Source: a virus. From it: 64,000 nucleotides of DNA. A program made the position numbers and the translations under genes. Shown piece by piece: positions 1 through 5,966 of this stretch (position 1 is the first letter of the stretch; every line of letters begins with the position of its first letter). Where the stretch lies: positions 1 to 64,000 of the IMG/VR virus record IMGVR_UViG_3300037247_000847. One strand, written 5' to 3'. The notes under the pieces are model-generated. The model saw only the letters and a list, made by a program, of their open reading frames with translations, made no database searches and had not been told where the DNA came from.

Positions 1-167
1 GGTGCCTTCTTGTACTTGTCTATATATGGGTAGACCGCACGTGCTATGTCCCCGTAGATGCCCTCAAAAGATGCTGCTGGGAGTGCATTTCGTATAATGC
101 ATGCACTATCATTGTGCATACAGAGGAGTGTCAAAAGTGACTCCTGCATCGTTTGCGAAAGATCCAT
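1..167 (-). CDS. DnaB-like replicative helicase, N-terminal part (cut by window edge)
   Basis: Only the first 55 or so codons are inside the window; the rest lies to the left. The protein starts MDLSQTMQESLLTLLCMH and continues with a pattern (leucine-rich helix, a Phe-Glu-Gly turn, then a Tyr-Ile-Asp-Lys-Tyr helix) typical of the N-terminal helical domain of phage DnaB-type helicases, which unwind DNA at the fork. The start ATG overlaps the TAA stop of the BCS1-like gene by one base, so the two are translationally coupled. The ATPase domain is not visible, so the call rests on the N-terminal pattern and on position at the end of an early operon. Confidence 0.6.
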   Translation of the reverse strand, partial: MDLSQTMQESLLTLLCMHNDSACIIRNALPAASFEGIYGDIARAVYPYIDKYKKA

Positions 168-1450
168 TAGAGTTTCTGCCCCCATTGATTTACAATCTGG
201 TTAAAAGCCTCGACTGGATCGGAGTTGTTTAACATAAGCACAGATTGAAGATCAGCAGCCGGTATAGGATTACTCATTTTCGTAGCAAGAATAGAAGCCA
301 GCTCAGACTCGTCTGGAAAAAAGTTTAGGAACAGACGTCCCATTTCTATTGGATCCAAAGGTTCAATACTCTCGTGCATATCAACACGACCAGGGCGGAT
401 AAGTGCTGCATCTAGTCTATCTGGATAGTTAGTAGTCATGATTAACAAACGACCATCTTTACTGATTACTCCATCTATTCCGTTTAGTAGCCCACTCATA
501 GTGGTCATATTAGTTTTGTTAGGTCCATCCTTCTCGTCTCCCACCTTTAGCTTACTCTCTATCTTAACCTCTCTAGCTCTACCCGCAATATCTACGTCCT
601 CAATGAGTAAAACTCCGTTTACAGGTACTGTGCATATTGCGGAGAATAGCTTGCTATCAGTCCACATATCACCAAGATTGAGAACGTAGATGGGGCGACA
701 AAAATAGCTGGCTAACGCTAATACTAAGGAGGTCTTCCCGCAGCCTGGGGGTCCAGAGAACAGATAACCTCGGCGATATGGCACTCCCCGTTCTCGGTAC
801 CAGTCTGCTGCACCAAAGAACCAATTAGCATCGCGCAGAATGCGTTCTGTTTGCTCCTTTGGAAGGACTACAGAGCTCATTTTCCTGGGTAGTTTAGAGG
901 ATACCCGCTGCCAGTAGTCCTCACTATATAGGAAAATGTCGATCTTATCCTCTTGCTTGCGTAGCTGACTAGCCTCCATCAGTAACTCTCGTATTAGAAA
1001 AGAACTTCTCCCTAGCACGCGAACCTCGATTTGCTCCCGTCTCTTAGAGGAATATTTTGACTCATCACCATCTGAAACTGTTCTTTCAAGCCACAGAGGT
1101 TGTCCTTTGTACCAGAGAAGGTGACCACCAAGTCCTGGTGATAATGACCATTTTCCCTTATTTTTAGAGTCGTCTGTATCAATACCCCAAAAAGTAGTTA
1201 ACCTGAGCCGGCGACTCTTTTGTGCGTAGGGGTGTATCGCGAGCCATTCGTTTATCCAGTCAAATGCATCGTCCTCATTATATACTATCAAGTGACAAGT
1301 GTATTGGAAGATAAAAGTTTTCCATATTTTATTAGGCAATGATCTTAATAGGTAAAGACCGGACATGAATACGGAGCCACCAATGATACCAGCAAAGATA
1401 TCATTATTGGTAAACTGTAGATGTATCCACGTGGTAATCTCTTCAATCAT
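167..1450 (-). CDS. BCS1-like membrane-anchored AAA ATPase
   Basis: This 427-residue protein has a hydrophobic segment at about residues 17-37, a BCS1_N-like region, then an AAA module. The Walker A motif GPPGCGKTS lies near residue 235, Walker B reads LLIEDVD, and the second region of homology ends in LIRPGRVDMH. The family is best known from mitochondrial Bcs1, which moves folded protein across a membrane; phage members exist but their job is not known. Here it sits between a hypothetical gene (ATGA overlap upstream) and a DnaB-like helicase, which hints at DNA metabolism, but the membrane anchor argues for a role at the envelope. Family call is firm; role is open. Confidence 0.85.
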   Translation of the reverse strand: MIEEITTWIHLQFTNNDIFAGIIGGSVFMSGLYLLRSLPNKIWKTFIFQYTCHLIVYNEDDAFDWINEWLAIHPYAQKSRRLRLTTFWGIDTDDSKNKGKWSLSPGLGGHLLWYKGQPLWLERTVSDGDESKYSSKRREQIEVRVLGRSSFLIRELLMEASQLRKQEDKIDIFLYSEDYWQRVSSKLPRKMSSVVLPKEQTERILRDANWFFGAADWYRERGVPYRRGYLFSGPPGCGKTSLVLALASYFCRPIYVLNLGDMWTDSKLFSAICTVPVNGVLLIEDVDIAGRAREVKIESKLKVGDEKDGPNKTNMTTMSGLLNGIDGVISKDGRLLIMTTNYPDRLDAALIRPGRVDMHESIEPLDPIEMGRLFLNFFPDESELASILATKMSNPIPAADLQSVLMLNNSDPVEAFNQIVNQWGQKL

Positions 1451-1992
1451 AACATTTCTTCCTCATCCGATGTGGCACTTGCATTACCTAAACTCAGTAT
1501 TACAGGCATTAATCCTGCTTGTAGATATCCGGGGAATTGTTGGTGTAGTAACGCAGGACAGTTTTGAAGTTGTGCTACGACTGTCTTTATACCAACAGGT
1601 ACATTCTCAAGATTGTGGATGTAGTCTATCGTAATAAGCACAACGATGTGGTAAAATTTGGTGCGTTGTGGAAGCCTAGCTCGTGGTTTGATTTGGCTCA
1701 AGAGTTTGTCAACCACAACCCAACTAGATTTCAAGTCGTGGTATAACTTAGGTGGTAAATAAGACGCGCTCTTCGGGAGTTTCTTACCAACTACTTCCCG
1801 CATGGTCTCGGTGAGTACACCATAGAATAGGAGGAACTTTTCGTCCTCTTCGTGAATGCTCTTAGACCGAGAACTTGGTTCGTCTACCCCCAACGTGGTG
1901 CAGGCTGCTCTAATTCTCCCACGCTCTTTGTCGGAAAGATTAGCAACAGCCATAAGAATATCGTTGACTTTGAGTCGTTTTGATTTTGTCAT
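1447..1992 (-). CDS. Hypothetical protein, coupled to the BCS1-like gene
   Basis: I do not recognise this 181-residue protein. It begins with a basic helix, has a mixed helical middle and ends in an acidic tail (DEEEML). No catalytic motif is apparent. Its TGA stop overlaps the ATG of the BCS1-like gene (ATGA), so the two are probably made together, and the acidic tail could mark a partner or adaptor of that ATPase. The start is MTKSKRLK; the upstream stretch contains the tRNA locus. Confidence 0.65.
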   Translation of the reverse strand: MTKSKRLKVNDILMAVANLSDKERGRIRAACTTLGVDEPSSRSKSIHEEDEKFLLFYGVLTETMREVVGKKLPKSASYLPPKLYHDLKSSWVVVDKLLSQIKPRARLPQRTKFYHIVVLITIDYIHNLENVPVGIKTVVAQLQNCPALLHQQFPGYLQAGLMPVILSLGNASATSDEEEML

Positions 1993-2048
1993 AGCCTTAT
2001 AAAAGAGACTAAGGTGGGGACGCCAACACTTCCCTGGCTGACGCCCCC

Positions 2049-2124
2049 TGGTTTAGATGACTGGAATTGAACCAGCTACATCCTGCTACAAGGCAGGTGC
2101 TCTATCCAAATGAGCTACATCTGG
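2049..2124 (-). tRNA. tRNA-Thr (UGU)-like gene with a 6-nt anticodon loop
   Basis: On the minus strand a 76-nt cloverleaf can be drawn. The D-arm is GCTC/GAGC with loop ATTTGGATA, the anticodon stem is CCTGC/GCAGG, and the T-arm is GCTGG/CCAGT with loop TTCAATT. The CCA end is encoded at 2049-2051. The anticodon loop is CTTGTA, only six bases, as if base 38 were missing; read normally the anticodon is UGU (Thr). The first two acceptor pairs are C-A mismatches and the other five pair. It lies just downstream, in transcription direction, of the permuted tRNA. It may be a decayed or unusual tRNA. Confidence 0.7.
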
Positions 2125-2134
2125 TATCGCTCCA

Positions 2135-2271
2135 TCAATCGGAAGCCAACACACCTTGAAACTGAGTAATGACCGCTCTACCACTGAGCTACTCCGCCAT
2201 AGAGTATTGGAGGCGGGGGTTGGATTCGAACCAACGTCTGTCATTTGATTTGGCATGTCCTATCCAATCGA
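2135..2271 (-). tRNA. Circularly permuted tRNA gene (3' half before 5' half)
   Basis: On the minus strand a 3' tRNA half (ATGAC anticodon strand, T-arm GTTGG-TTCGAAT-CCAAC, acceptor CCCCGCC, T, CCA; about 2245 to 2208) comes first. After a 9-nt linker (2207-2199) comes a 5' half (acceptor GGCGGAG, D-arm GCTC-AGTGGTA-GAGC, anticodon strand GTCAT; 2198 to about 2168). Neither half has its partner in the normal order. Across the permutation the acceptor strands pair with one mismatch and GTCAT pairs with ATGAC. The outer flanks also pair in one register: 2148-2155 with 2252-2259, 2141-2145 with 2260-2265, and 2135-2140 with 2266-2271, about 19 pairs. The anticodon cannot be assigned because the junction falls in a 12 + 6 nt internal loop. 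Confidence 0.75.
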
Positions 2272-2280
2272 GTTTCGCGG

Positions 2281-2400
2281 TTACTGACACTTAGGGGACA
2301 AAACAGAGACTTGTAGCTGGGTTGGCGCTATGCGACTTCCCGATGCTACGTTTACTGACACTGAGACTGCCACTGACACTGGCCCCTATGGACAAACGAA
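2281..2400 (-). other. Non-coding leader of the tRNA locus with GTGTCAGT repeats
   Basis: Between the stop codon of the 251-residue gene and the permuted tRNA, the minus strand carries the octamer GTGTCAGT three times and shorter relatives. TAGGGG and CCCCTA (2378-2384 and 2293-2298) could close a stem around the repeats. No group I intron core is recognisable by eye. Confidence 0.4.
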
Positions 2401-3156
2401 TTACCCCAAGATATAATCAATGATAGTCTTACCAACACGAAGATCGACAACCTCCGCTTCGTTGGCTCTCTGACGTGCCTGCTTTACGGCGCGCAAGATA
2501 GTATCAACACGGCCAATCAAGTCGGACTTTTCGGCAGGGCTTATCATGCCACTCCAAACCTGATCGCTGATCGTTCCGCACGGCTTGTCTACGGTCCAGG
2601 TATCAACCTGCGCTGGGAATTCCTTGGTCGGTTGAACGATGACCTTAGATTCCTTGATCTTCTCCGTCTTGAAACGCTTACGTGGTTCGGCGATCTTGTA
2701 CACATGACCAGCGCGGTCCTCATCGCGTACCCAGATAATACCTGGTTGGAGGGTAGGTATCGCCTCACACATGGTCCTGAACTGTCTCAAACGACTCTCC
2801 AAACCCAGTAGAAGAGTTCCGGGCAGAGCGGCAATCAGCACGTTACCATCTACTACCAAGTCGGCTCGTGCTTCTTGATTGGTGCGCTCCTTACGGGAGA
2901 TAGCGTCGTAGTATTTGACGAGATGCTTTCCGACATAGGAAAGTTTGTCACCAACCGTCGTTACCATAGCTTTGTGATCGGTGGTATTCTCGTCTTGACG
3001 CTCCTCATTGTGCATCCGCAATGAGCTGAGTTGCTCAATGAAATGCTCTGCCTTCTTGCTGAAGGTCTGAATTGCCTCCTCGATGACTTTAGTCGCCGTG
3101 TTTTGTAGATCACCTTCAACAGCGATGATCTCGTGAAGCTTCGTAGGTTTTGCCAT
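2401..3156 (-). CDS. Hypothetical 251-residue early protein
   Basis: I do not recognise a named function. The N-terminal 110 residues are predicted helical and charged (coiled-coil-like). The middle has a beta-rich segment (VDGNVLIAALPGTLL) and the C-terminal third is basic, then helical. Several phages carry conserved proteins of this size in early operons, but I cannot name the family with confidence. The start ATG has a good Shine-Dalgarno (AAAAGGAGG). The motif GCTGTATAGGTAA lies 24 bases upstream of the ATG and also precedes the next transcription unit, so this gene may have its own promoter. Confidence 0.7.
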   Translation of the reverse strand: MAKPTKLHEIIAVEGDLQNTATKVIEEAIQTFSKKAEHFIEQLSSLRMHNEERQDENTTDHKAMVTTVGDKLSYVGKHLVKYYDAISRKERTNQEARADLVVDGNVLIAALPGTLLLGLESRLRQFRTMCEAIPTLQPGIIWVRDEDRAGHVYKIAEPRKRFKTEKIKESKVIVQPTKEFPAQVDTWTVDKPCGTISDQVWSGMISPAEKSDLIGRVDTILRAVKQARQRANEAEVVDLRVGKTIIDYILG

Positions 3157-3179
3157 TTCGGCCTCCTTTTCCTCGCTAC

Positions 3180-3192
3180 TTACCTATACAGC
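3180..3192 (-). promoter_or_regulatory. GCTGTATAGGTAA motif, copy 1
   Basis: The 13-base motif GCTGTATAGGTAA on the minus strand precedes the 251-residue gene. An identical copy lies at 3811-3823 ahead of the 71-residue gene. Two identical copies upstream of two same-strand genes suggest a phage promoter or operator. This is inference; no start site is known. Confidence 0.4.
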
Positions 3193-3194
3193 GG

Positions 3195-3590
3195 CTATTT
3201 TTTATTCCAGGGTTTGAAGTTCTTTAGGTTCTCAATAGATGGCCATACTCCGGTGAAAGTGATTGCTCGGTCGTCGATGGTGACGAGAGCTGGTGGCTTC
3301 TCAGTAGGCCATTCGATCTCAGTAAACCAAGGTGGGTCTTGCATGATAATATCTGATTCGACAGCAATGATGTTATCACCAAGCCACGTCCGCATTGCAA
3401 CTTGTCCACCCGGTTGATTACTCCGGCTGGAAAAGATCATGACACGAAAATGCTTGACTACTTCACGCAAGAAGTCAATTGCTCCTGGCACAGGTGGATC
3501 AGAAATTATTCCGGCACCTTGCCAACCACTCGTGTAGCTGTGTATCACACCATCAAAGTCTAAACACAGAATTGGCTTACTCATGATCAT
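3195..3590 (-). CDS. HAD-superfamily phosphatase
   Basis: The 131-residue protein has the four HAD motifs. Motif I is LDFDGVIH with the nucleophile and acid-base Asp pair, motif II is the Ser in IFSSRSN, a Lys-rich stretch follows, and the acidic motif IV is in TIDDRAI. No cap domain is present, so the substrate could be large, such as a protein or nucleic-acid end. Related small HADs include the 3'-phosphatase part of polynucleotide kinases; a role in end healing would suit an operon full of hammerheads, but that is inference. The start overlaps the preceding gene by 14 bases; ATG at 3584 is an alternative. Confidence 0.75.
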   Translation of the reverse strand: MIMSKPILCLDFDGVIHSYTSGWQGAGIISDPPVPGAIDFLREVVKHFRVMIFSSRSNQPGGQVAMRTWLGDNIIAVESDIIMQDPPWFTEIEWPTEKPPALVTIDDRAITFTGVWPSIENLKNFKPWNKK

Positions 3591-3792
3591 TTACTTGGTT
3601 TGTAGCCCAATCTGATAAATTGGCTGCCATAGTGTTCTGGTCAATTGTCTTCTCTTGATCTTTTCCATTCTCATCTATTGCGGTCCACCCAGAGAACCAC
3701 TCGGCGATCTCTATCATCTCGTCATACGTTAGCGCCTGAACCATTTTGGCGATCTTTCTAATTCGCTCACTCATCTTTCTGTCTCCTTCCAA
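3577..3792 (-). CDS. Hypothetical small acidic protein
   Basis: A 71-residue ORF with a good Shine-Dalgarno (GGAAGGAGACAG) before the ATG. The N-terminal 35 residues form a plausible amphipathic helix (MSERIRKIAKMVQALTYDEM); the rest is acidic and polar. No family recognised. If the internal Met at residue 7 is used, the protein is 65 residues. Its 3' end overlaps the HAD phosphatase, so they are co-translated. It is the first gene after the GC-rich gap. Confidence 0.6.
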   Translation of the reverse strand: MEGDRKMSERIRKIAKMVQALTYDEMIEIAEWFSGWTAIDENGKDQEKTIDQNTMAANLSDWATNQVNDHE

Positions 3793-3810
3793 CTAGAATT
3801 TTTCCTACAT

Positions 3811-3823
3811 TTACCTATACAGC
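3811..3823 (-). promoter_or_regulatory. GCTGTATAGGTAA motif, copy 2
   Basis: Second exact copy of the 13-base motif, 19 bases upstream of the 71-residue gene on the minus strand and just downstream of the GC-rich block. It probably marks transcription start for the group running from 3,792 to the left edge. Confidence 0.4.
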
Positions 3824-4027
3824 TACACCCAAAGTCCCCTCTCCCTCGCGCGGGCGTACACAGGCAGGCAGGCGCGCTATGTGTGGCTGGGTGTGCACGC
3901 GCTCACACACCCTCCCCCCTTCAGGGGAGAGGAGGGTGGTGTGTAGGCGCACTCGTGACGCCTGCGCGCATGTACACGTAAGGGAGAACTAAACTTTTAC
4001 TCTTACCTGAGACTTAGTCTGATGTAG
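3824..4027. other. GC-rich non-coding block with strong inverted repeats
   Basis: No ORF is credible here. Positions 3,835-3,975 are strikingly GC-rich and full of alternating purine-pyrimidine runs (CGCGCGGGCG, GCGCGCATGTAC). A strong hairpin (ACACCCTCC with GGAGGGT..TGT) is centred near 3,925. The 14-mer GTAAGGGAGAACTA at 3978-3991 recurs at 17741-17754, where it is also preceded by an alternating GT/GC run. The block separates a terminator (4028-4073) from the next promoter motif. It could be a replication or regulatory site; nothing here proves it. Confidence 0.5.
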
Positions 4028-4073
4028 GCAAAAAGAAAGGGCTGTAGTGAGGGGAGACCACTACAACCCTTTA
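4028..4073 (-). terminator. Rho-independent terminator ending the hammerhead operon
   Basis: On the minus strand a hairpin of about 13 pairs (AAAGGG.TGTAGTG with CACTACA.CCCTTT) is followed by CTTTTTG. It would stop transcripts coming from the genes at 4.2-12.5 kb. Confidence 0.8.
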
Positions 4074-4081
4074 AGTTTCTC

Positions 4082-4198
4082 TAGGAGGAGATAGGACGGT
4101 TTCTAGTTATTGATTTTCACTGCCGTCCCAACAGTATCACCTCAATGATACTCTCAAGACAGCAACAAAGTTTATCTCCTCAGATAAATCTCCTCCTA
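4082..4198 (-). ncRNA. Cloverleaf-like structured RNA closed by an SD/anti-SD helix
   Basis: An 11-bp perfect inverted repeat (4082-4092 with 4188-4198) encloses three hairpins: GGACGG/CCGTCC (about 4094-4128), AGTATCA/TGATACT (4134-4153) and TTTATCT/AGATAAA (4171-4188). The closing strand TAGGAGGAGAT is the same Shine-Dalgarno box that precedes most genes of this operon, and its partner is a perfect anti-SD. No ATG follows the SD copy at a useful distance. The element lies between a tiny ORF and the operon terminator, so it would be the 3' end of the early transcript. Orientation is inferred from the neighbours. Confidence 0.5.
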
Positions 4199-4218
4199 CC
4201 TTGTTTTACACCAGAGGA

Positions 4219-4287
4219 TTATAAAAAGATAAGTATTAATATAATCCAACTGAGAAGACTTAGAAGTATCGCATCAGATGTTTTCAT
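4219..4287 (-). CDS. 22-residue putative membrane peptide
   Basis: A very short ORF (MKTSDAILLSLLSWIILIL, then IFL) with a strong Shine-Dalgarno (AAGGAGG) eight bases before the ATG. After a short polar head it is one hydrophobic segment of about 16 residues, long enough to span or lie in a membrane. It follows the SLOG gene by ten bases on the same transcript. Hydrophobicity and the strong SD support it; with no homologue known I keep confidence moderate. Confidence 0.45.
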   Translation of the reverse strand: MKTSDAILLSLLSWIILILIFL

Positions 4288-4297
4288 GATGACCTCC

Positions 4298-4792
4298 TTA
4301 TTCTGATTTTGATAACTCTCTCAGTAACCTCGAAACAACTGCCTCTACGTACATAGTGATGCCTGTGTTCTTGCTTTCTCTATTTCCAGCGACATTAAGT
4401 ATCTCAATGTTGTTCCTTTTTATCCACTTCACCAACCCTGAAATTTCTCGGATAGGTGATCTACGGTTCTCTATACTATATCGGATCCTTTTTATTGGAC
4501 GCTTGTGCCTACGACACAGCTGAAAGGTAAGTCTTGCCCCCGGTGAATTGGTGCTACCAAACCACAAGGTACCGTCGCTACCTAAAACATTACGCTTGGT
4601 GCGGGGAGGATAGGTTGGGGACTTGGTCTCCTTAAGTTTGTATTGTTTACCAAGTATCTTTTTAGGACCAGCCTCAGTACGGAAACCTTTAGGAGCCCAC
4701 CCTCCTGTCTCGATGCCTGGTGCAGTGTACGCACCAAACAAACCACCCATGTCTGCTCCGGTTTGACCTCCGGAAATGACTTTCTTTATCAT
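4298..4792 (-). CDS. SLOG-fold (circularly permuted YpsA / 'putative molybdenum carrier') protein
   Basis: The protein begins MIKKVISGGQTGADMGG. The SGGQTGAD loop is the signature of the circularly permuted YpsA branch of the SLOG superfamily, often labelled putative molybdenum carrier. SLOG proteins bind nucleotides or nucleotide-derived ligands; in conflict systems they act as sensors or effectors. Usual length is about 150-170 residues and this one is 164. I chose the ATG at 4792, placed after GGGAG at good spacing, rather than the ATG at 4807, which overlaps the preceding gene. Ligand and role in the phage are unknown. Confidence 0.75.
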   Translation of the reverse strand: MIKKVISGGQTGADMGGLFGAYTAPGIETGGWAPKGFRTEAGPKKILGKQYKLKETKSPTYPPRTKRNVLGSDGTLWFGSTNSPGARLTFQLCRRHKRPIKRIRYSIENRRSPIREISGLVKWIKRNNIEILNVAGNRESKNTGITMYVEAVVSRLLRELSKSE

Positions 4793-4794
4793 AA

Positions 4795-4986
4795 CTACTT
4801 CTCCCATAATTTTCGCTCTTCTCGTCGTTCCTTCTCAACTTTGGCTGTCCACTTTGGCTTTTCCTTTTCCCACTCCTGCAAGAATAGTATACGTTGACGA
4901 GCAATATCACGATTCCGTTCACGTAAGTTACGTACCCATTCTGGTACTAAATGATCCGGCACGTTAGAGTAATCCCTAATACTCAT
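4795..4986 (-). CDS. Hypothetical small charged protein
   Basis: A 63-residue protein (MSIRDYSNVPDHLVPEWVRN..) that becomes a highly charged helix in its second half (EKEKPKWTAKVEKERREERK). It lies between the Cys-rich gene (one-base gap) and the SLOG gene on the same strand, and its short overlap with those frames fits a compact operon. No family recognised; a nucleic-acid or protein adaptor is only a guess. Confidence 0.6.
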   Translation of the reverse strand: MSIRDYSNVPDHLVPEWVRNLRERNRDIARQRILFLQEWEKEKPKWTAKVEKERREERKLWEK

Positions 4987-4987
4987 A

Positions 4988-5236
4988 TCACTCTCCTATG
5001 ACTATCTTTTCAGTTGGAAACGCAGAATTAGGAACATACGCGTGTTCGTGATCTACGGTGTGATAACGTAAGACCGCTGCATCGTCTTTAAATGTAATCC
5101 AGCTTTTTACTGCAGGATAAACGGTCTTGCCACATTCTGGGCAGTGATTAGGTAATCTAGGATTTATCCAACAGAGTTGATGACCACAACACTCCATTAC
5201 AATTAAGCGAAATGGTATTCGTTCGATTACTTTCAT
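4988..5236 (-). CDS. Small putative zinc-ribbon protein
   Basis: An 82-residue protein with Cys-Cys-Gly-His near residue 16 and a CPECG knuckle near residue 34. Together they could hold one zinc ion. The rest is beta-rich. The Shine-Dalgarno is TAGGAGGAGATTATG, the operon's standard box, and hammerhead HH1 lies directly upstream, so its message should begin at the ribozyme cut. Function unknown; zinc-ribbon phage proteins often bind nucleic acids or polymerases. Confidence 0.65.
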   Translation of the reverse strand: MKVIERIPFRLIVMECCGHQLCWINPRLPNHCPECGKTVYPAVKSWITFKDDAAVLRYHTVDHEHAYVPNSAFPTEKIVIGE

Positions 5237-5254
5237 AATCTCCTCCTATTGGTT

Positions 5255-5317
5255 TATCTCATCAGTACTAGAATAACCAATTCTAGTAGACCAAGACTAC
5301 CTGTCTTGGTTTCGATA
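5255..5317 (-). ncRNA. Hammerhead ribozyme HH1, type II
   Basis: In order on the minus strand: GAAA, stem III CCAAGAC/GTCTTGG with loop AGGTA, cleavage triplet GTC, stem I TACTAGAAT/ATTCTAGTA with loop TGGTT, core CTGATGA, then GATA, which pairs with TATC ahead of GAAA (open stem II). The loop TTGGTT is complementary to AACCAA just before the Shine-Dalgarno. Predicted cut is between 5289 and 5288. Element E1 lies immediately upstream. Confidence 0.93.
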
Positions 5318-5321
5318 CGGT

Positions 5322-5427
5322 TAGACCTATTTTAGGACCGCCTCCAAGGCCTGCAGACGAGGATTTGACCCTTCAAGGGTAAAAACCCTACCTAATTTAG
5401 TTTCGTTGGTCTACAGACGGTCCTAGC
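5322..5427 (-). ncRNA. Repeated structured element E, copy 1
   Basis: About 105 nt on the minus strand, differing from copy 4 (63.1 kb, plus strand) at only 2 of 93 core positions. Outer stem TAGGACCG/CGGTCCTA and inner stem GTAGAC/GTCTGC enclose a core where ACCC can pair either with GGGT before it (loop TTTT) or with GGGT after it (loop TTGAA). It lies between a stop codon and hammerhead HH1. Function unknown. Confidence 0.75.
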
Positions 5428-5437
5428 CTGGTTTCGG

Positions 5438-5596
5438 TTATTTCTTCTTTTTACCTCTCATCAATCTCTCGTGCTCCCGCTGGAGCTTGTCGATCGCCTT
5501 TCGTTTTTGTGTAGCTTCATCCTTGACCCGACTACGATACCTCTTGTCGATCTTTGTCCAGAAGCGACGTTTGGCCTTGGTTTGTGCGGCGGTCAT
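5438..5596 (-). CDS. Small basic protein, 52 residues
   Basis: A short ORF starting MTAAQTKAKRRFWTKIDKR and ending in a lysine run (RGKKKK). Its ATG overlaps the TGA of the preceding gene (ATGA), a strong sign of coupling. It is highly basic and helical, suggesting nucleic-acid binding. It is one of several small KR-rich proteins in this operon. No homologue recognised. Confidence 0.6.
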   Translation of the reverse strand: MTAAQTKAKRRFWTKIDKRYRSRVKDEATQKRKAIDKLQREHERLMRGKKKK

Positions 5597-5865
5597 AATG
5601 TTTTATTCACTTCTTCAGCCTTTTTAAGTGCGTCAGCGTGTTCGCTCTCGACTGAGATACGGATTGCATTTAGCACTTCACCCACTGTCAATGTAGGCAG
5701 ATCGGCGATCATATCGATCGCACCTACGACTGCAGTAAGGGTTAGAATGTCGGCCTCGGGTTGCGGGACGTTATGGTACTCAGTGAGTTCGTGTGCCGCG
5801 CCTCGGATGCAGAGACGCACGGCCCCTTGTAACTCGTTGAGGATATGGTTATAGATTGGTAGCAT
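5593..5865 (-). CDS. Hypothetical small helical acidic protein
   Basis: A 90-residue, mostly helical, slightly acidic protein (MLPIYNHILNELQGAVRL..). Standard Shine-Dalgarno TAGGAGGAG; hammerhead HH2 lies 25-100 bases upstream. Its stop overlaps the start of the 52-residue basic protein. The acid/base pairing of adjacent coupled small genes could mean they bind each other, but this is inference. No family recognised. Confidence 0.6.
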   Translation of the reverse strand: MLPIYNHILNELQGAVRLCIRGAAHELTEYHNVPQPEADILTLTAVVGAIDMIADLPTLTVGEVLNAIRISVESEHADALKKAEEVNKTL

Positions 5866-5889
5866 TTTGATCTCCTCCTATATTTGAGA

Positions 5890-5966
5890 TACCTCATCAG
5901 GCTGTAGTCTCTCATACTACAGCGACCACATATCAAGTAATACAACTTGATATGTGGTTTCGGCTC
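5890..5966 (-). ncRNA. Hammerhead ribozyme HH2, type II
   Basis: GAAA; long stem III CCACATATCAAGT/ACTTGATATGTGG; GTC cleavage triplet; stem I GCTGTAGT/ACTACAGC with loop ATGAGAG; core CTGATGA. Open stem II is short (GGT/GCC). Loop bases TGAGA match TCTCA upstream of the Shine-Dalgarno. It starts at the stop codon of the basic 131-residue gene. Confidence 0.9.

Noticed and set aside
2135-2400. Group I intron in permuted order around the tRNA
   Set aside because: Flanks of 45 and 120 nt show no recognisable P3/P7 core; simple flank pairing explains the structure.
4165-4190. CTGAGGAG on the minus strand, resembling a hammerhead core
   Set aside because: It is the loop of a perfect hairpin (TTTATCT/AGATAAA) and no GAAA with proper stems lies in reach.
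5322-5427. Element E as a tRNA
   Set aside because: GTAGAC/GTCTGC and GGGTCAAATCC recall acceptor and T-arm, but no D-arm or seven-base anticodon loop can be drawn.
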